From Paenibacillus tritici (GTDB lineage Bacteria > Bacillota > Bacilli > Paenibacillales > Paenibacillaceae), in assembly GCF_013204885.1 (NCBI RefSeq), contig NZ_JABMKX010000017.1:1-64000 (forward strand): a stretch of 64,000 nt of DNA, read 5' to 3'. Made by a program: the position numbers and the translations under genes. Under the pieces are notes generated by a model. It was not told the DNA's origin, made no database searches, and worked only from the letters and a program-made list of their open reading frames with translations. This document shows positions 8,716 to 17,539 of this stretch, in pieces; the first letter of the stretch is position 1, and each line of letters opens with the position of its first letter.

Positions 8716-9960
8716 ATGTTGAGAAGAGGTAAAGTCTTAAGTCTGTGCCTGCTGTTCACGTTATTAATCGCACTGGTGCCTGTGGGGAGCGCAAGCGCAG
8801 CTCCGACCTGGAATCTGGCCTGGAGCGACGAGTTCGACGGCTCTTCCCTGAACACCGCCAACTGGACGGCGGAGACCGGCACAGGCAGCGGAGGCTGGGG
8901 CAACAATGAATTGCAATTCTACACCAACCGGGAGCAGAATCTGAAGGTTACCGGCGGCAATCTGGTCATTACAGCGCAGAAGGAAAACTATAGCGGCATG
9001 AACTATACCTCGGCCCGGATCAAGACCCAGGGACTGAAGAATTTCACGTACGGCAAAATAGAAGCAAGAATCAAGCTCCCCTCCGGCCAGGGGCTATGGC
9101 CTGCCTTCTGGATGCTTGGCTCCAATATCACCACTCCGCCCGGCTGGCCGGCCTGCGGAGAGATAGATATCATGGAGCGGGTGAACAATAACGCTGTCGT
9201 TAACGGTACAGTACACTGGGATGCCGGTGGTCATGCCGAATACGGGCAGGTAACAGGCAATCTGGATTTCTCCCAGTATCATACGTACAGCGTGGAATGG
9301 GATTCCAAGTATATCAAATGGTTTGTGGACGGCACCCAGTTCAATCAATTCTATATTGAGAACGGAACCGGCAATACAGAGGAATTCCAGAAACCGTTCT
9401 TCCTGCTGCTGAACCTTGCGGTAGGCGGGAATTGGCCGGGCGCGCCGAACGGCGCAACCAGCTTCCCGGCGCAAATGCTGGTAGATTATGTGCGCGTGTA
9501 TCAGGAGGGTGCCCCTTCGAGCGGCATCGTCAGCGGCGGAGTCTATACTTTAATGTCCAAAGCAAGCGGCAAGGTGCTGGATGTGAAGGATGTCTCTACA
9601 GCAGACGGAGCCAAAGTACACCAGTGGACCAACTACACAGCCACGAATCAGCAATTCCGGGTAGATAGCACAGGGGATGGCTTCTATAAGCTTACTGCGA
9701 TACACAGCGGTAAAGTACTGGATGTTCCTAACGCCTCTACAGCAAGCGGAGTCCAATTGCAGCAGGCCAATGACAATGGCAGCAATGCCCAGCGGTGGAG
9801 TATCGTCGATGTGGGCGGAGGGTATTATAAGCTGATCTCCAAAGCCAGCGGGCTGGCTCTTGATGTCGCTAACTCCTCTCCAGAGGATGGTGCTGCCGTG
9901 CAGCAGTGGACGGACAACGGAACCGATGCCCAGAAGTGGAAGCTGACCAAGGTTAATTAG
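8716..9960 (+). CDS. Secreted GH16 endo-beta-glucanase with C-terminal ricin-type lectin domain
   Basis: 414 residues. A signal peptide (basic MLRRGK, hydrophobic core, ASA/A cleavage after about residue 28) precedes a GH16 jelly-roll domain of about 30-265. The catalytic E-x-D-x-x-E motif is GEIDIMER, with nucleophile Glu149, Asp151 and acid/base Glu154. The sequence after the motif and the AFWML segment fit laminarinase-type beta-1,3(4)-glucanases. Residues about 276-414 form a beta-trefoil (CBM13/RicinB) with three repeats carrying the K-x-L-D-V and Q-x-W/F signatures. The role is extracellular degradation of beta-glucans such as laminarin or fungal wall glucan. AGGAGG lies 6-7 bp before the ATG. 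Monocistronic. Confidence 0.95.
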   Translation: MLRRGKVLSLCLLFTLLIALVPVGSASAAPTWNLAWSDEFDGSSLNTANWTAETGTGSGGWGNNELQFYTNREQNLKVTGGNLVITAQKENYSGMNYTSARIKTQGLKNFTYGKIEARIKLPSGQGLWPAFWMLGSNITTPPGWPACGEIDIMERVNNNAVVNGTVHWDAGGHAEYGQVTGNLDFSQYHTYSVEWDSKYIKWFVDGTQFNQFYIENGTGNTEEFQKPFFLLLNLAVGGNWPGAPNGATSFPAQMLVDYVRVYQEGAPSSGIVSGGVYTLMSKASGKVLDVKDVSTADGAKVHQWTNYTATNQQFRVDSTGDGFYKLTAIHSGKVLDVPNASTASGVQLQQANDNGSNAQRWSIVDVGGGYYKLISKASGLALDVANSSPEDGAAVQQWTDNGTDAQKWKLTKVN

Positions 9961-10003
9961 CAAGGGATTCCAAGCTACTAAAGGCCGGGGAATGTCACGA
10001 ATG

Positions 10004-10027
10004 GACCGCAGCTTATGCGGTCTATTT
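10004..10027 (+). terminator. Weak hairpin after the glucanase gene
   Basis: GACCGC at 10004-10009 pairs with GCGGTC at 10017-10022, followed by TATTTG. The U-tract is poor, so termination is only possible. Confidence 0.4.
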
Positions 10028-10104
10028 GAATTGTGAAAAGCTATGTGCTACATATAAGTTAGGAATGAATATCCACAAATGTACTTAAGGGAGATGAAGC
10101 TGAA

Positions 10105-10491
10105 GTGGAAGAGAATAAAGTGACCTATGCATCTGTCGATCAATATATTGCATCCTGTGCGCCAGAGGTTCAGGAGATCCTGCAGACCTTACGGAAGGTC
10201 ATCCGGGAGGCCGCACCAGAGGCAGAGGAGAAGATCAGCTATCAGATGCCTACCTGGTTCCTGCATAAGAATCTGGTGCATTTCGCTGCCTTCAAGAATC
10301 ACATCGGATTCTACCCGGACCCGAGCGGAATTGAAGCCTTTAAGGAAGAATTATCGCGGTATAAAGGGGCCAAAGGTTCGGTGCAATTCCCGATAGGCGA
10401 ACCGCTTCCTTATGAACTCATTACGAGAATCGTCCAATTCAGAGTGGCAGAGAATAAGCAGCAGGCAGCGGAGAAGCGGGGGAAGAAATAA
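10105..10491 (+). CDS. DUF1801 / YdhG-like domain protein
   Basis: The 128-residue product carries the family pattern VDQYIASCAPEVQEILQTLR, KISYQMPTWF, and HIGFYPDPSGI. Members are small alpha/beta proteins; the B. subtilis relative YdhG has been described as a frataxin-like iron chaperone, but this branch is not characterised. The C-terminus is a basic tail (EKRGKK). Start is the GTG at 10105; AAGGGAG lies 12 bp upstream. An ATG closer to that site at 10094 is out of frame. Convergent with the M3 peptidase gene. Confidence 0.82.
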   Translation: MEENKVTYASVDQYIASCAPEVQEILQTLRKVIREAAPEAEEKISYQMPTWFLHKNLVHFAAFKNHIGFYPDPSGIEAFKEELSRYKGAKGSVQFPIGEPLPYELITRIVQFRVAENKQQAAEKRGKK

Positions 10492-10494
10492 ATA

Positions 10495-10564
10495 TCCCGC
10501 GGCAGGCTCTCCAGGAATTCCGCTCCATGAAGGCTGGGCGATGACCTGAAGTTCTGCCGCGGGA
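10495..10564. terminator. Long-stem inverted repeat between convergent genes
   Basis: TCCCGCGGCAG at 10495-10505 is perfectly complementary to CTGCCGCGGGA at 10554-10564, with a loop of 48 bp. It lies in the gap between the convergent DUF1801 and M3 peptidase genes. There is no U-tract, so it is either a bidirectional transcription block or an RNA-stabilising stem. Confidence 0.5.
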
Positions 10565-10600
10565 CAAGCATTAACCTGTGGTGAAAAGGTGGCCGGCCGC

Positions 10601-12292
10601 TTACAGCGCCTTATCGTCGATGCTGTTCAGCCAGCCTTCAATGTCTCCGATTACGGAGCTGACGCAGCCATCCTCGAACGGGGAGATTAATCCGGCAAGC
10701 TTCACCAGCCCGGTGAAGGACTGGCTTCCTCCGGCCTGGCAGAGGCGCAGATAATCGGACCATGCGGATTTGAAATCCTCATTCGAGCGTTTCCAGAACT
10801 GGAAGGCGCAGAGCTGGGCCAGCGTGTAGTCAATATAGTAGAACGGAGAACGGAAGATATGGGCCTGCTTTTGCCAGAATCCGCCCTGCTCCAGGTACAC
10901 ATTGCCGTCATAATCGCGGTGTGGCAGATATTTCTGCTCAATGTCCCGCCAGGCCTGTTTGCGTTCCTGCGGAGTGGCCTCCGGATGCTCATAGACGAAA
11001 TGCTGGAATTCATCGACGGACACGCCGTAGGGGATAAACTCCAGACTGTCAGCGAGGTGGTTGAAGCGGTATTTGTCCGCATCCTTCTTGAAGAACAGAT
11101 CCATCCACGGCCAGGCGAAGAACTCCATGCTCATCGAATGAATCTCAGCGGCTTCCGAGGTCGGGAATACATATTCAGGCACGCCTAAATCCCGGCTGGA
11201 ATACGCCTGGAAGGCATGGCCGACCTCATGGGTCAGCACATCAATATCCCCGGAGGTGCCGTTAAAGTTGGAGAAGATAAAAGGCGCTTGGTAATCGCTG
11301 AAGTACGTACAGTAGCCGCCGAATTCCTTGCCTTGTTGACTGACCAGATCCATCAGCCCGTTCTCCTGCATGAAGGTGAAGAATTCACCGGTCTCCGGGG
11401 ACAGCTCCTGGTACATCTTCGCCCCGTTCGCCACGATCCAGTCCGGATCACCCTTAGGCTTCGCATTGCCGGAATTGAAGTTAATCCCCTCATCATAAAA
11501 TTTCAGCTCATTAAGGCTTAGGCGCTCACGCTGGCGCTTCTTCAGCTTGCCGGCAACGGGAACGATATGCTCCAGCACCTGCTTGCGGAAATTCGCCACC
11601 ATAGCCGCGTTGTAATCGGTACGTCCCATCCGGTCATAGCCCAGCTCCACGAAGCTCTTGTATCCAAGCTTGGCCGCTATGCTGGCACGGACCTTAACGA
11701 GTTCATCATAAATCCGGTCAAGCTCCGGTTCATGCTCGGACATGAAGCCGTATCGCGCGGCAAAGGCTCCTTTGCGTACTTCACGGTCTGTGGAGGAGTC
11801 GAATGGCGTTAGCTGGGACAGGGTGCGTTCTTCACCCTCAAACATGATTTTGGCGGAGGCGATCAGCTGGGAGTATTCGGAGGACAGCTTATTCTCCAGC
11901 TGCAGGTCTCCAATCACCTCAGGACTGAAGGTGCGCAGTGAGATTTCGGCCAAGCGCAAGAGCTGTGTACCCCATTCCTGCTCAAACTCTGCTCTATACC
12001 TGGAGTTAACAAGTGCTCTGTAATAGTCGGTTATGTACTCCTGTACTACCGGACCGATCTCGTCCATGTAATCTTGTTCAGCCTTATAGAAGGCATCCTC
12101 GGTGTTGATCGAGTGGCGGACGCTGACAAGGGTTGACATGGTATCAAAGCTACTGCGCAGCTCATTCATCGCTTTTACGGCAGCCTTTTGTTCTTCCAGA
12201 TTGCCTGTCTTCAGACCTTTGAGCAAATTTGTGAAATCGGTTTTGAACTGCTCTACATCCGGACGTTCGTAACGGTACTCTGTGAATTTCAT
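10601..12292 (-). CDS. M3 family oligoendopeptidase (PepF-like)
   Basis: 563 residues, the usual length for oligoendopeptidase F relatives. The zinc-binding motif HEVGH is at residues 355-359, with the third ligand in AAEIHSMSME (Glu383). No signal peptide, so it is a cytoplasmic oligopeptidase that trims peptides of about 5-20 residues. The start ATG follows AAAGGGTG by about 11 bp. It is leftward and monocistronic, with an 11-bp-stem inverted repeat beyond the stop. Confidence 0.94.
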   Translation of the reverse strand: MKFTEYRYERPDVEQFKTDFTNLLKGLKTGNLEEQKAAVKAMNELRSSFDTMSTLVSVRHSINTEDAFYKAEQDYMDEIGPVVQEYITDYYRALVNSRYRAEFEQEWGTQLLRLAEISLRTFSPEVIGDLQLENKLSSEYSQLIASAKIMFEGEERTLSQLTPFDSSTDREVRKGAFAARYGFMSEHEPELDRIYDELVKVRASIAAKLGYKSFVELGYDRMGRTDYNAAMVANFRKQVLEHIVPVAGKLKKRQRERLSLNELKFYDEGINFNSGNAKPKGDPDWIVANGAKMYQELSPETGEFFTFMQENGLMDLVSQQGKEFGGYCTYFSDYQAPFIFSNFNGTSGDIDVLTHEVGHAFQAYSSRDLGVPEYVFPTSEAAEIHSMSMEFFAWPWMDLFFKKDADKYRFNHLADSLEFIPYGVSVDEFQHFVYEHPEATPQERKQAWRDIEQKYLPHRDYDGNVYLEQGGFWQKQAHIFRSPFYYIDYTLAQLCAFQFWKRSNEDFKSAWSDYLRLCQAGGSQSFTGLVKLAGLISPFEDGCVSSVIGDIEGWLNSIDDKAL

Positions 12293-12431
12293 AGGATATC
12301 AACACCCTTTCTTTGCCATATACATCCTATTATATAATCGACTTCAGCAAAAAACTAATCTGGGTTGAACTAATATGGAAATCAATCTAGAATAGAGTTA
12401 ATCTTTGACACTGCCCGGGAGGTGAGGAACG

Positions 12432-12488
12432 ATGTTTGAGATGAATCACTATGTAAACGGCACGCTCCATGCAAAGCCTGTGAAATAA
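12432..12488 (+). CDS. Possible 18-residue leader peptide
   Basis: ATG at 12432 follows the very strong site GGGAGGTGAGG with about 5 bp spacing. It opens a frame of 18 codons (MFEMNHYVNGTLHAKPVK) ending in TAA at 12486. The 3' part of the frame is one arm of a 9-bp perfect hairpin. It lies 117 bp upstream of the CD3324-type gene on the same strand. The strong ribosome binding site is the main evidence; no homologue is known to me. It could act as an attenuation leader, or be the remnant of a longer gene. Confidence 0.5.
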   Translation: MFEMNHYVNGTLHAKPVK

Positions 12489-12527
12489 CTAAGGCGAAAG
12501 CTTGGCATGGAGCGGATTTCATTCGCC
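12464..12527 (+). promoter_or_regulatory. Candidate attenuator with alternative hairpins
   Basis: Stem A: GCTCCATGC (12464-12472) pairs perfectly with GCATGGAGC (12505-12513), extended inward by AAGC/GCTT. Stem B: GGCGAA (12493-12498) pairs with TTCGCC (12522-12527). Stem B strands flank the 3' arm of stem A, so the two folds exclude each other. The 5' arm of stem A lies inside the leader frame, where a translating ribosome would mask it. No U-tract follows directly, so control of translation or processing is as likely as termination. Confidence 0.45.
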
Positions 12528-12604
12528 TGAAGTAACAGATGGATACAGTTATTACACAGGCTTTGCCCTTAAAAGTTCAATATATTTTAAGGAGCGAGCC
12601 AGCT

Positions 12605-12880
12605 ATGAAATGTGTAAATGCAGCAACGTTATTGCCCGACCACCTGCTGAAGGAGATTCAGCAATACATTCAAGGTGAAGCCTTGTACATCCCTACCTGT
12701 CCTAGCAAACGCCGCAAATGGGGCGAAAGCTCAGGCGCAGCCGGTTATTACAGAGTCCGGAACCAGGAGATCCGTAAAGGCTTCCGTGAAGGTGCACATA
12801 TGGACCAATTGTGCGAGCAATATGGGCTATCTATAGACAGCATCCGCAAAATCGTATATTCCAAGAACCCGCAGAGCTGA
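12605..12880 (+). CDS. CD3324 family (Mor-like) small DNA-binding protein
   Basis: The 91-residue product starts MKCVNAATLLPDHLLKEIQQ and has the G-E-A-L-Y-I-P segment, then RNQEIRKGFREGAHMDQLCE and a helix-turn-helix (YGLSIDSIRKIVYSK). This matches the CD3324/Mor-activator-like family of about 90 residues, small regulators of unknown target. AAGGAG at 12590 fits the ATG at 12605, although the frame is open from 12539. An 18-codon frame and competing hairpins lie upstream. Confidence 0.82.
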   Translation: MKCVNAATLLPDHLLKEIQQYIQGEALYIPTCPSKRRKWGESSGAAGYYRVRNQEIRKGFREGAHMDQLCEQYGLSIDSIRKIVYSKNPQS

Positions 12881-13006
12881 TCTGCGGGTTCTTGCTGTGG
12901 AGGGAGCGACCCGGGGAACGTTGTGTATGCGGCTGCCATCCTGTTACCTTTTGCACTCTGAGCCGTAATAAGCCTGGTGTTATACATAATCTTCCTTGGA
13001 GATGAT

Positions 13007-14329
13007 ATGATGCTGATTCACAAGGTATCCCTGACAGAAATGATGAACCGTATCCATAACCCCGGGTATTCACTAGGGAATGTGCTTGACCTGTACCTGG
13101 AGCGCCTAGGGCAGCTTGAACCGCACATCCATGCGTTTGTTCCTGAGATTGATGCCAAATTACATCTTGACTTGGAGCAAGAGGAGCTGCTGCGTTCGTA
13201 CAGCGGAGAGGAAATGAAGCCGCCCTTATTCGGCATTCCTGTTGCAGTTAAGGATCTGCTGCATGTGGATGGGCTGCCTACCCGTGCCGGTTCGCAGTTA
13301 TCCGCTGAACTGCTGACAGGTGCACAGGGATCATTGGTAACTAAGCTGCGTGCTTTGGGGGCGCTGATTGCCGGAAAAACAGTTACCGAGGAATTTGCCT
13401 ACAACGGGCCTATTGCTACACGTAATCCGCATCATACCGGGCATACTCCCGGAGGATCAAGTGCCGGTTCAGCAGCGGCGGTTGCTGCGGGACTCTGTCC
13501 TCTGGCGGTCGGCACACAAACCTTGCGTTCGGTGATCGCTCCCGCATCCTTCTGCGGTGTGGTCGGCTTCAAGCCCAGCTATGGCCGGGTTCCGCTGGAT
13601 GGGGTGCTGCTGCTCTCCCCCTCTTTTGACACGATAGGATTCTTCACGCAAGACTTGGCTGATATGGAGGCGGCTGCAGCCCTGCTTGTCCCGGACTGGA
13701 CAGCCCATTCGGTTGAAGACCCCCGTAGGCCGGTGCTGGGCATTCCCAAGGGCGTATATATGGAGCTGATGAGCGGTGAAGTCAAAGCGGTATTCGAGGC
13801 TCAGATCGCCGGGCTTGAACGGCTTGGCTATGAAGTGCGCTACGTCAAAATGCCATGGGAAGATGAACTCATCTACGGTAATGCCATGCTGCGCTTCATT
13901 GAGGGCGAGCTGGCGCGGGGACATGAGCACATGTTCGCGGAGCATCGGGCAGACTACGGCGTTCCGGTACAGGAGGCTATCCTTCGGGGCCAGCAGATCC
14001 CGGAAGAGGAGCTGGAGCAATGCCGCCGCTTGCAGGGAACACTGCGGCGCGACCTGAAGGAGCTAATGACTCAAGAGGGGATTGATCTGTGGGTGTCTCC
14101 TGCTCAAGGAGGAACGGCTCCGAAGGTAGAAGATCACAATACAGGCTGGTCAGGGATGCCTGCCGTCTGGGGATTCGCCGGATGTCCGTCGGTTAGCTTG
14201 CCTGTCGCAACGATCGGGGAGTTGCCGCTCGGCTTCCAGTGCATCGGCTCCTATGGGGAAGATGAGGCGCTATTGGCTTGGGTGCGGGAGATAGGGCCGC
14301 ACCTCAATTATAAGGGGACAGGGGCGTAA
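13007..14329 (+). CDS. Amidase signature family protein
   Basis: About 440 residues of the amidase-signature fold. The catalytic Lys is in PVAVKDLLH. The glycine/serine stretch is TPGGSSAGSAAAVAAG, and the nucleophile-serine segment is GTQTLRSVIAPASFCGVVGF. The usual G-G before the nucleophile is replaced by L-R, and the usual arginine after it by alanine, so activity is likely but substrate class is unclear (aliphatic amide, allophanate- or aspartyl-tRNA-amidase-like). TTGGAG precedes tandem ATGs at 13007 and 13010; either may be the start. It is followed by a strong terminator. Confidence 0.88.
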   Translation: MMLIHKVSLTEMMNRIHNPGYSLGNVLDLYLERLGQLEPHIHAFVPEIDAKLHLDLEQEELLRSYSGEEMKPPLFGIPVAVKDLLHVDGLPTRAGSQLSAELLTGAQGSLVTKLRALGALIAGKTVTEEFAYNGPIATRNPHHTGHTPGGSSAGSAAAVAAGLCPLAVGTQTLRSVIAPASFCGVVGFKPSYGRVPLDGVLLLSPSFDTIGFFTQDLADMEAAAALLVPDWTAHSVEDPRRPVLGIPKGVYMELMSGEVKAVFEAQIAGLERLGYEVRYVKMPWEDELIYGNAMLRFIEGELARGHEHMFAEHRADYGVPVQEAILRGQQIPEEELEQCRRLQGTLRRDLKELMTQEGIDLWVSPAQGGTAPKVEDHNTGWSGMPAVWGFAGCPSVSLPVATIGELPLGFQCIGSYGEDEALLAWVREIGPHLNYKGTGA

Positions 14330-14352
14330 AGAAGCTGAATAGCGGTGATACC

Positions 14353-14403
14353 ACTTTAAGCAGATTGGGGGCGCGGGGCTTCCATTCTGCTTAAAGTTTT
14401 TTT
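14353..14403 (+). terminator. Intrinsic terminator of the amidase gene
   Basis: ACTTTAAGCAGA (14353-14364) pairs perfectly with TCTGCTTAAAGT (14386-14397) and is followed by seven T. A dispersed two-hairpin element begins immediately after the T-run. Confidence 0.93.
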
Positions 14404-14500
14404 GAAATATAAGTTTATATACTTCGCATGATAACTTATCCTTCTATTTCCAGATGAAACGGTGCTGTCCTTGAAAGGATGGCAAATCCGCTTCCACTGG
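14404..14500 (+). repeat. Dispersed two-hairpin element, copy A
   Basis: Begins GAAATATAAG directly after a terminator U-tract, followed by ATAACTTATCCTTCTATTTC and a second part with GAAACGG and a CTGTCCTTGAAAGGATGG hairpin. It ends at the stop codon of the convergent subtilase gene. About 75-80 percent similar by eye to copies at 20043 and 23405. Confidence 0.8.
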
Positions 14501-14501
14501 T

Positions 14502-15770
14502 TTATTTCGAGCGGCAGCGGCGCTTCAGAAACCGCATGTCGATCTCCCCGCTGCCGCCGGTATTTGGCTTCAGGCGGAGGGGGAAGGCATTGCGCTTCAG
14601 CAAGGTCTTGACCTGGCTCGGCGATAGGCAAGGGCGGAGCTGGAGCAGCTGCGCGGCGGCACCGGAGACGATGGGCGTGGAGATACTGGTGCCGGACAGC
14701 TTGAAGTATCGCTTGCCGACCTTATTGTGCGGCGATTCGCGGACTAGCTGCGAGCCGGGGGCGCGCAGGGAGATTATCGCATCACCGGGTGCGACCAGAT
14801 CAGGCTTCACCTTGCCCCCGGGGGCAGGACCGCGGCTGGAATACACACTGATACGGTCATCCTTCTGCGTCAGCGTCCGGCGGTCATTCACGGCTCCGAC
14901 TGTGATGGCGGAGGGACTGATTCCGGGGGACTCCACGGTTCTGCGTCCGGGGCCGCTGTTGCCCGCGGCAATGACTACGGTGAGTCCGGCCTTGACCGCC
15001 TTCTCCACCGCCTGGACAAGCAGATCATCCTCGGCTAACGGGCTTACCGGTCCGCCGAAGGACATGGACAGGATGCGCAGCTTCAGCTTTTTGCGCCGGT
15101 CGATGCACCATTCAATGGCCTTGATAATGGTGGAGTCGTAGCCGTCTCCGTTCTTGTCAAGTACCTTGATGCCGATAATTCCGGCTTCAGGTGCCGGACC
15201 CCGGTATTTGCCTTTGCTGGACCAGCCGTTTCCGGCGGCATCCCCGGTGATATGTGTGCCATGTCCGTTATCATCATACGGGCATTTCCGGTGATTGATA
15301 TAATCCTTGAAGGCAAGGATGCGGTTCACAGGCCGGGTCAGATCGGTATGCGGATACACCCCGGTATCGAGCACGGCAATGTTGATTCCTTTCCCGGTAA
15401 GCCCTCTTGAGCGTTTAACGGCTGTGGCACCAATGGACGGAGTGGCAATATTCAGGGAAGCTTTTTTGATTCCGTCGAGATAGACTTTGCGGACCCCGTT
15501 CCAGCTGCATATCTGCTCAAGACCTTTCAGCGAAACCTGTGAGGCGACGGCCTGGTGCAGCCGCAGATGATGTTTGACCGGGAGTGGATGTTTTCCCAAA
15601 TGGCTCCTTAGTGCCCGCAATTCCGCTGGAGTAAGGGGTTGACGGAACTGGATGATAACCGGTATAGCAGCAGTTGTGGCAGCAGACGTATAGGCTCTGC
15701 GGATTCTATGCTTCAGGGGACGATTGAGCTTGGCGGCATGACGCCTGACCCATGACTTCTTACTCATCAT
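14502..15770 (-). CDS. Subtilisin-like (S8) serine protease, AprX-type
   Basis: 422 residues, with no signal peptide but a basic N-terminus. The catalytic triad is Asp135 (IAVLDTGVYPH), His170 (NGHGTHITG) and Ser362 (SGTSISTPIVSG), with the oxyanion Asn271 in AAGNSGPG. Residues 36-100 resemble an inhibitor-I9-like propeptide. The length and lack of export signal fit the intracellular AprX family of Bacillus. The C-terminus is short and basic (KRRCRSK). AGAGGTGATC precedes tandem ATGs. It diverges from a small gene at 15938, and its 3' end touches a dispersed repeat element. Confidence 0.93.
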   Translation of the reverse strand: MMSKKSWVRRHAAKLNRPLKHRIRRAYTSAATTAAIPVIIQFRQPLTPAELRALRSHLGKHPLPVKHHLRLHQAVASQVSLKGLEQICSWNGVRKVYLDGIKKASLNIATPSIGATAVKRSRGLTGKGINIAVLDTGVYPHTDLTRPVNRILAFKDYINHRKCPYDDNGHGTHITGDAAGNGWSSKGKYRGPAPEAGIIGIKVLDKNGDGYDSTIIKAIEWCIDRRKKLKLRILSMSFGGPVSPLAEDDLLVQAVEKAVKAGLTVVIAAGNSGPGRRTVESPGISPSAITVGAVNDRRTLTQKDDRISVYSSRGPAPGGKVKPDLVAPGDAIISLRAPGSQLVRESPHNKVGKRYFKLSGTSISTPIVSGAAAQLLQLRPCLSPSQVKTLLKRNAFPLRLKPNTGGSGEIDMRFLKRRCRSK

Positions 15771-15937
15771 TATGTGATCACCTCTATGGAAGCATTGTAT
15801 GCGGCCATCTGTCCGGCGGGTACGAAACTATGAATGAGGACAGTACTACATTTATGGAAATAACAGGCAAAAACTCGTTTCAGCCGGTTCTTCTCTTGCA
15901 TTTACTACTCTATCCCAACAGAAAGTGGTGAAGCAAA

Positions 15938-16300
15938 ATGAAAGAATCAGAGAAAAGAGCATTGATGGCAAAACGTCTCCTGATGGCTAAAAAAGCAAAA
16001 GCATCGGCGGTAGTAAGACCCAAGAGACGGAGAATCAGACAGGTTCTCAATAATTTCATCGTGCTTGCGGTCAATAACAACAACGTACCTTATGAAACGC
16101 AAGACTGGAAGGCTACATTAACCAGAAGCTCCGGCACCGTAATTACCGCCCAGTTCGATGAATTCGGAGTAGCCCAATTCAATACCATCAGCACTCTGAC
16201 CAGTGTGAGCTATACGCTTAGAATTATTGATGCGGATAACAACCAGCGTACGCAGAAATTCGTGCCTGCTAACCGTGAGTTTTTTGTGGCACGCTTCTAA
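15938..16300 (+). CDS. Small basic protein with C-terminal beta-rich domain, unknown
   Basis: I do not recognise this 120-residue protein. Residues 1-34 are strongly basic (MAKRLLMAKKAKASAVVRPKR-type), with no hydrophobic signal core. Residues 38-120 look like an all-beta, Ig-like or carboxypeptidase-regulatory-like sandwich (alternating T/V/I strands, GVAQFNT, SYTLRIID). Such layouts occur in spore-coat or wall-associated proteins, but nothing here proves that. GTGGTG lies about 8 bp before the ATG. It diverges from the AprX-like protease, and a hairpin follows the stop. Confidence 0.7.
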   Translation: MKESEKRALMAKRLLMAKKAKASAVVRPKRRRIRQVLNNFIVLAVNNNNVPYETQDWKATLTRSSGTVITAQFDEFGVAQFNTISTLTSVSYTLRIIDADNNQRTQKFVPANREFFVARF

Positions 16301-16309
16301 ACTAGCAGG

Positions 16310-16346
16310 GCAGCGCGTTCTCTATCATCCGGGGCGCGCTGCGTCA
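16310..16346 (+). terminator. Hairpin after small beta-rich gene
   Basis: GCAGCGCG (16310-16317) pairs with CGCGCTGC (16335-16342); only a weak T-rich tail follows. At 16357-16400 a 14-bp direct repeat CTATTAGAAAGTAC occurs about 2.5 times. Confidence 0.6.
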
Positions 16347-16498
16347 TTACATATATCTATTGGAAAGTACCTATTAGAAAGTACCTATTAGATTAGAAAG
16401 CAGAAAGGCTGCCTTGTCCACCTGGCAGAAGTGTGAAATTATAGAAGGAATGAGATTGGACTATCCGGATGATAGGTCCGCTGAATGGAGGCAACTCG

Positions 16499-17500
16499 AT
16501 GTATAACTGGATTCAGAATTATACGAAGCTGGAATACCTTACGGAGGAAGAACCCTTTGACTTCGGCTTCGCGGCGGAGAACCGGCCGCGAATTCACAGG
16601 CTGGAGCCACAGCCGCAGCCTGCTATAATGTCAGCGCTGGCCCAATATTTCATTGCTGCCAGCGCTTTGCTGTCAGAGAATACGTATACTTCGATCCCTA
16701 TGCGCAATAGGAAAGCCGCGGAGCGGGTGCTGGAAGAAGTAAGTCCGCATTTCGCCGAAGCCCGGCAGCATACCGGTGCCGGAGGGGACAGTGAGCTGGT
16801 TCTGCAGAAGCTGAAGCCAAGCTCGGGTGAACTGTTCCGGGTCACAACTACCTGTGTGATGCCGTTGATCGACGATTTGTACCGGCATCAGGATACAAGC
16901 GGATGGCAGAATACCAGGAAGCGGACAGTGGTGATGTATCCGGTTAACGTTCAGGCGTTAGCTCCTTATGAGGCTGAGGGGATAGCGAAGTTGCAGGCGT
17001 TGCTGCGGAAGCTGTATTTTGAACCGCCGGGTGATGACTTTGGACTGATGCCTCTAGGGTGGCAGTTCGATGATCAGCTTCAGCATTCCGTTGTGCTGCG
17101 CTTCCTGGCCGGATTCGTACCGTACCTGACGCTAGGAGTAGATGAAGAGACTCTGGAAGTGATTAGCATTGACCTCTCAGCGCAGGAATTCACGCATCCG
17201 GTTCTGCTATACGATGAAGAGCCGCAGCCCCCGCGGAGAAATGGCAATGTTCTCTATCTGGACCTGGGCAGCAAGCTCGTTCATGTGATCGATCTGAGCA
17301 AGCAGGGCAGACTTGAGCGCTGGGCAGATCTGCATGAAGAGGCACGGGTGTACCTGATGCCGCCCGAAGGAGCTTTCGCGGACTTTGATCATCTTACCGC
17401 CAGGCCGATACCAGCCGGGGTGAGCTTATTCTATGATACCGATACACTCACAAGGATGGTGGAAACCGTCAATCGGGAGCTGGAGACCTTTAAAGAGTAA
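16499..17500 (+). CDS. Hypothetical protein
   Basis: A 333-residue protein I do not recognise. It has no signal peptide, membrane span or known motif. It is rich in Glu, Pro and Leu, has one tryptophan-containing segment per third, and looks like a soluble alpha/beta protein. The start ATG at 16499 follows TGGAGG; the frame is open from 16469 without a better site. It is not clearly linked to its neighbours, and the stop is followed within 40 bp by a long 51-bp repeat array. Confidence 0.7.
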   Translation: MYNWIQNYTKLEYLTEEEPFDFGFAAENRPRIHRLEPQPQPAIMSALAQYFIAASALLSENTYTSIPMRNRKAAERVLEEVSPHFAEARQHTGAGGDSELVLQKLKPSSGELFRVTTTCVMPLIDDLYRHQDTSGWQNTRKRTVVMYPVNVQALAPYEAEGIAKLQALLRKLYFEPPGDDFGLMPLGWQFDDQLQHSVVLRFLAGFVPYLTLGVDEETLEVISIDLSAQEFTHPVLLYDEEPQPPRRNGNVLYLDLGSKLVHVIDLSKQGRLERWADLHEEARVYLMPPEGAFADFDHLTARPIPAGVSLFYDTDTLTRMVETVNRELETFKE

Positions 17501-17539
17501 ATATGAGCGATACTGTTCCAGGGATATACGGGGAAATCG

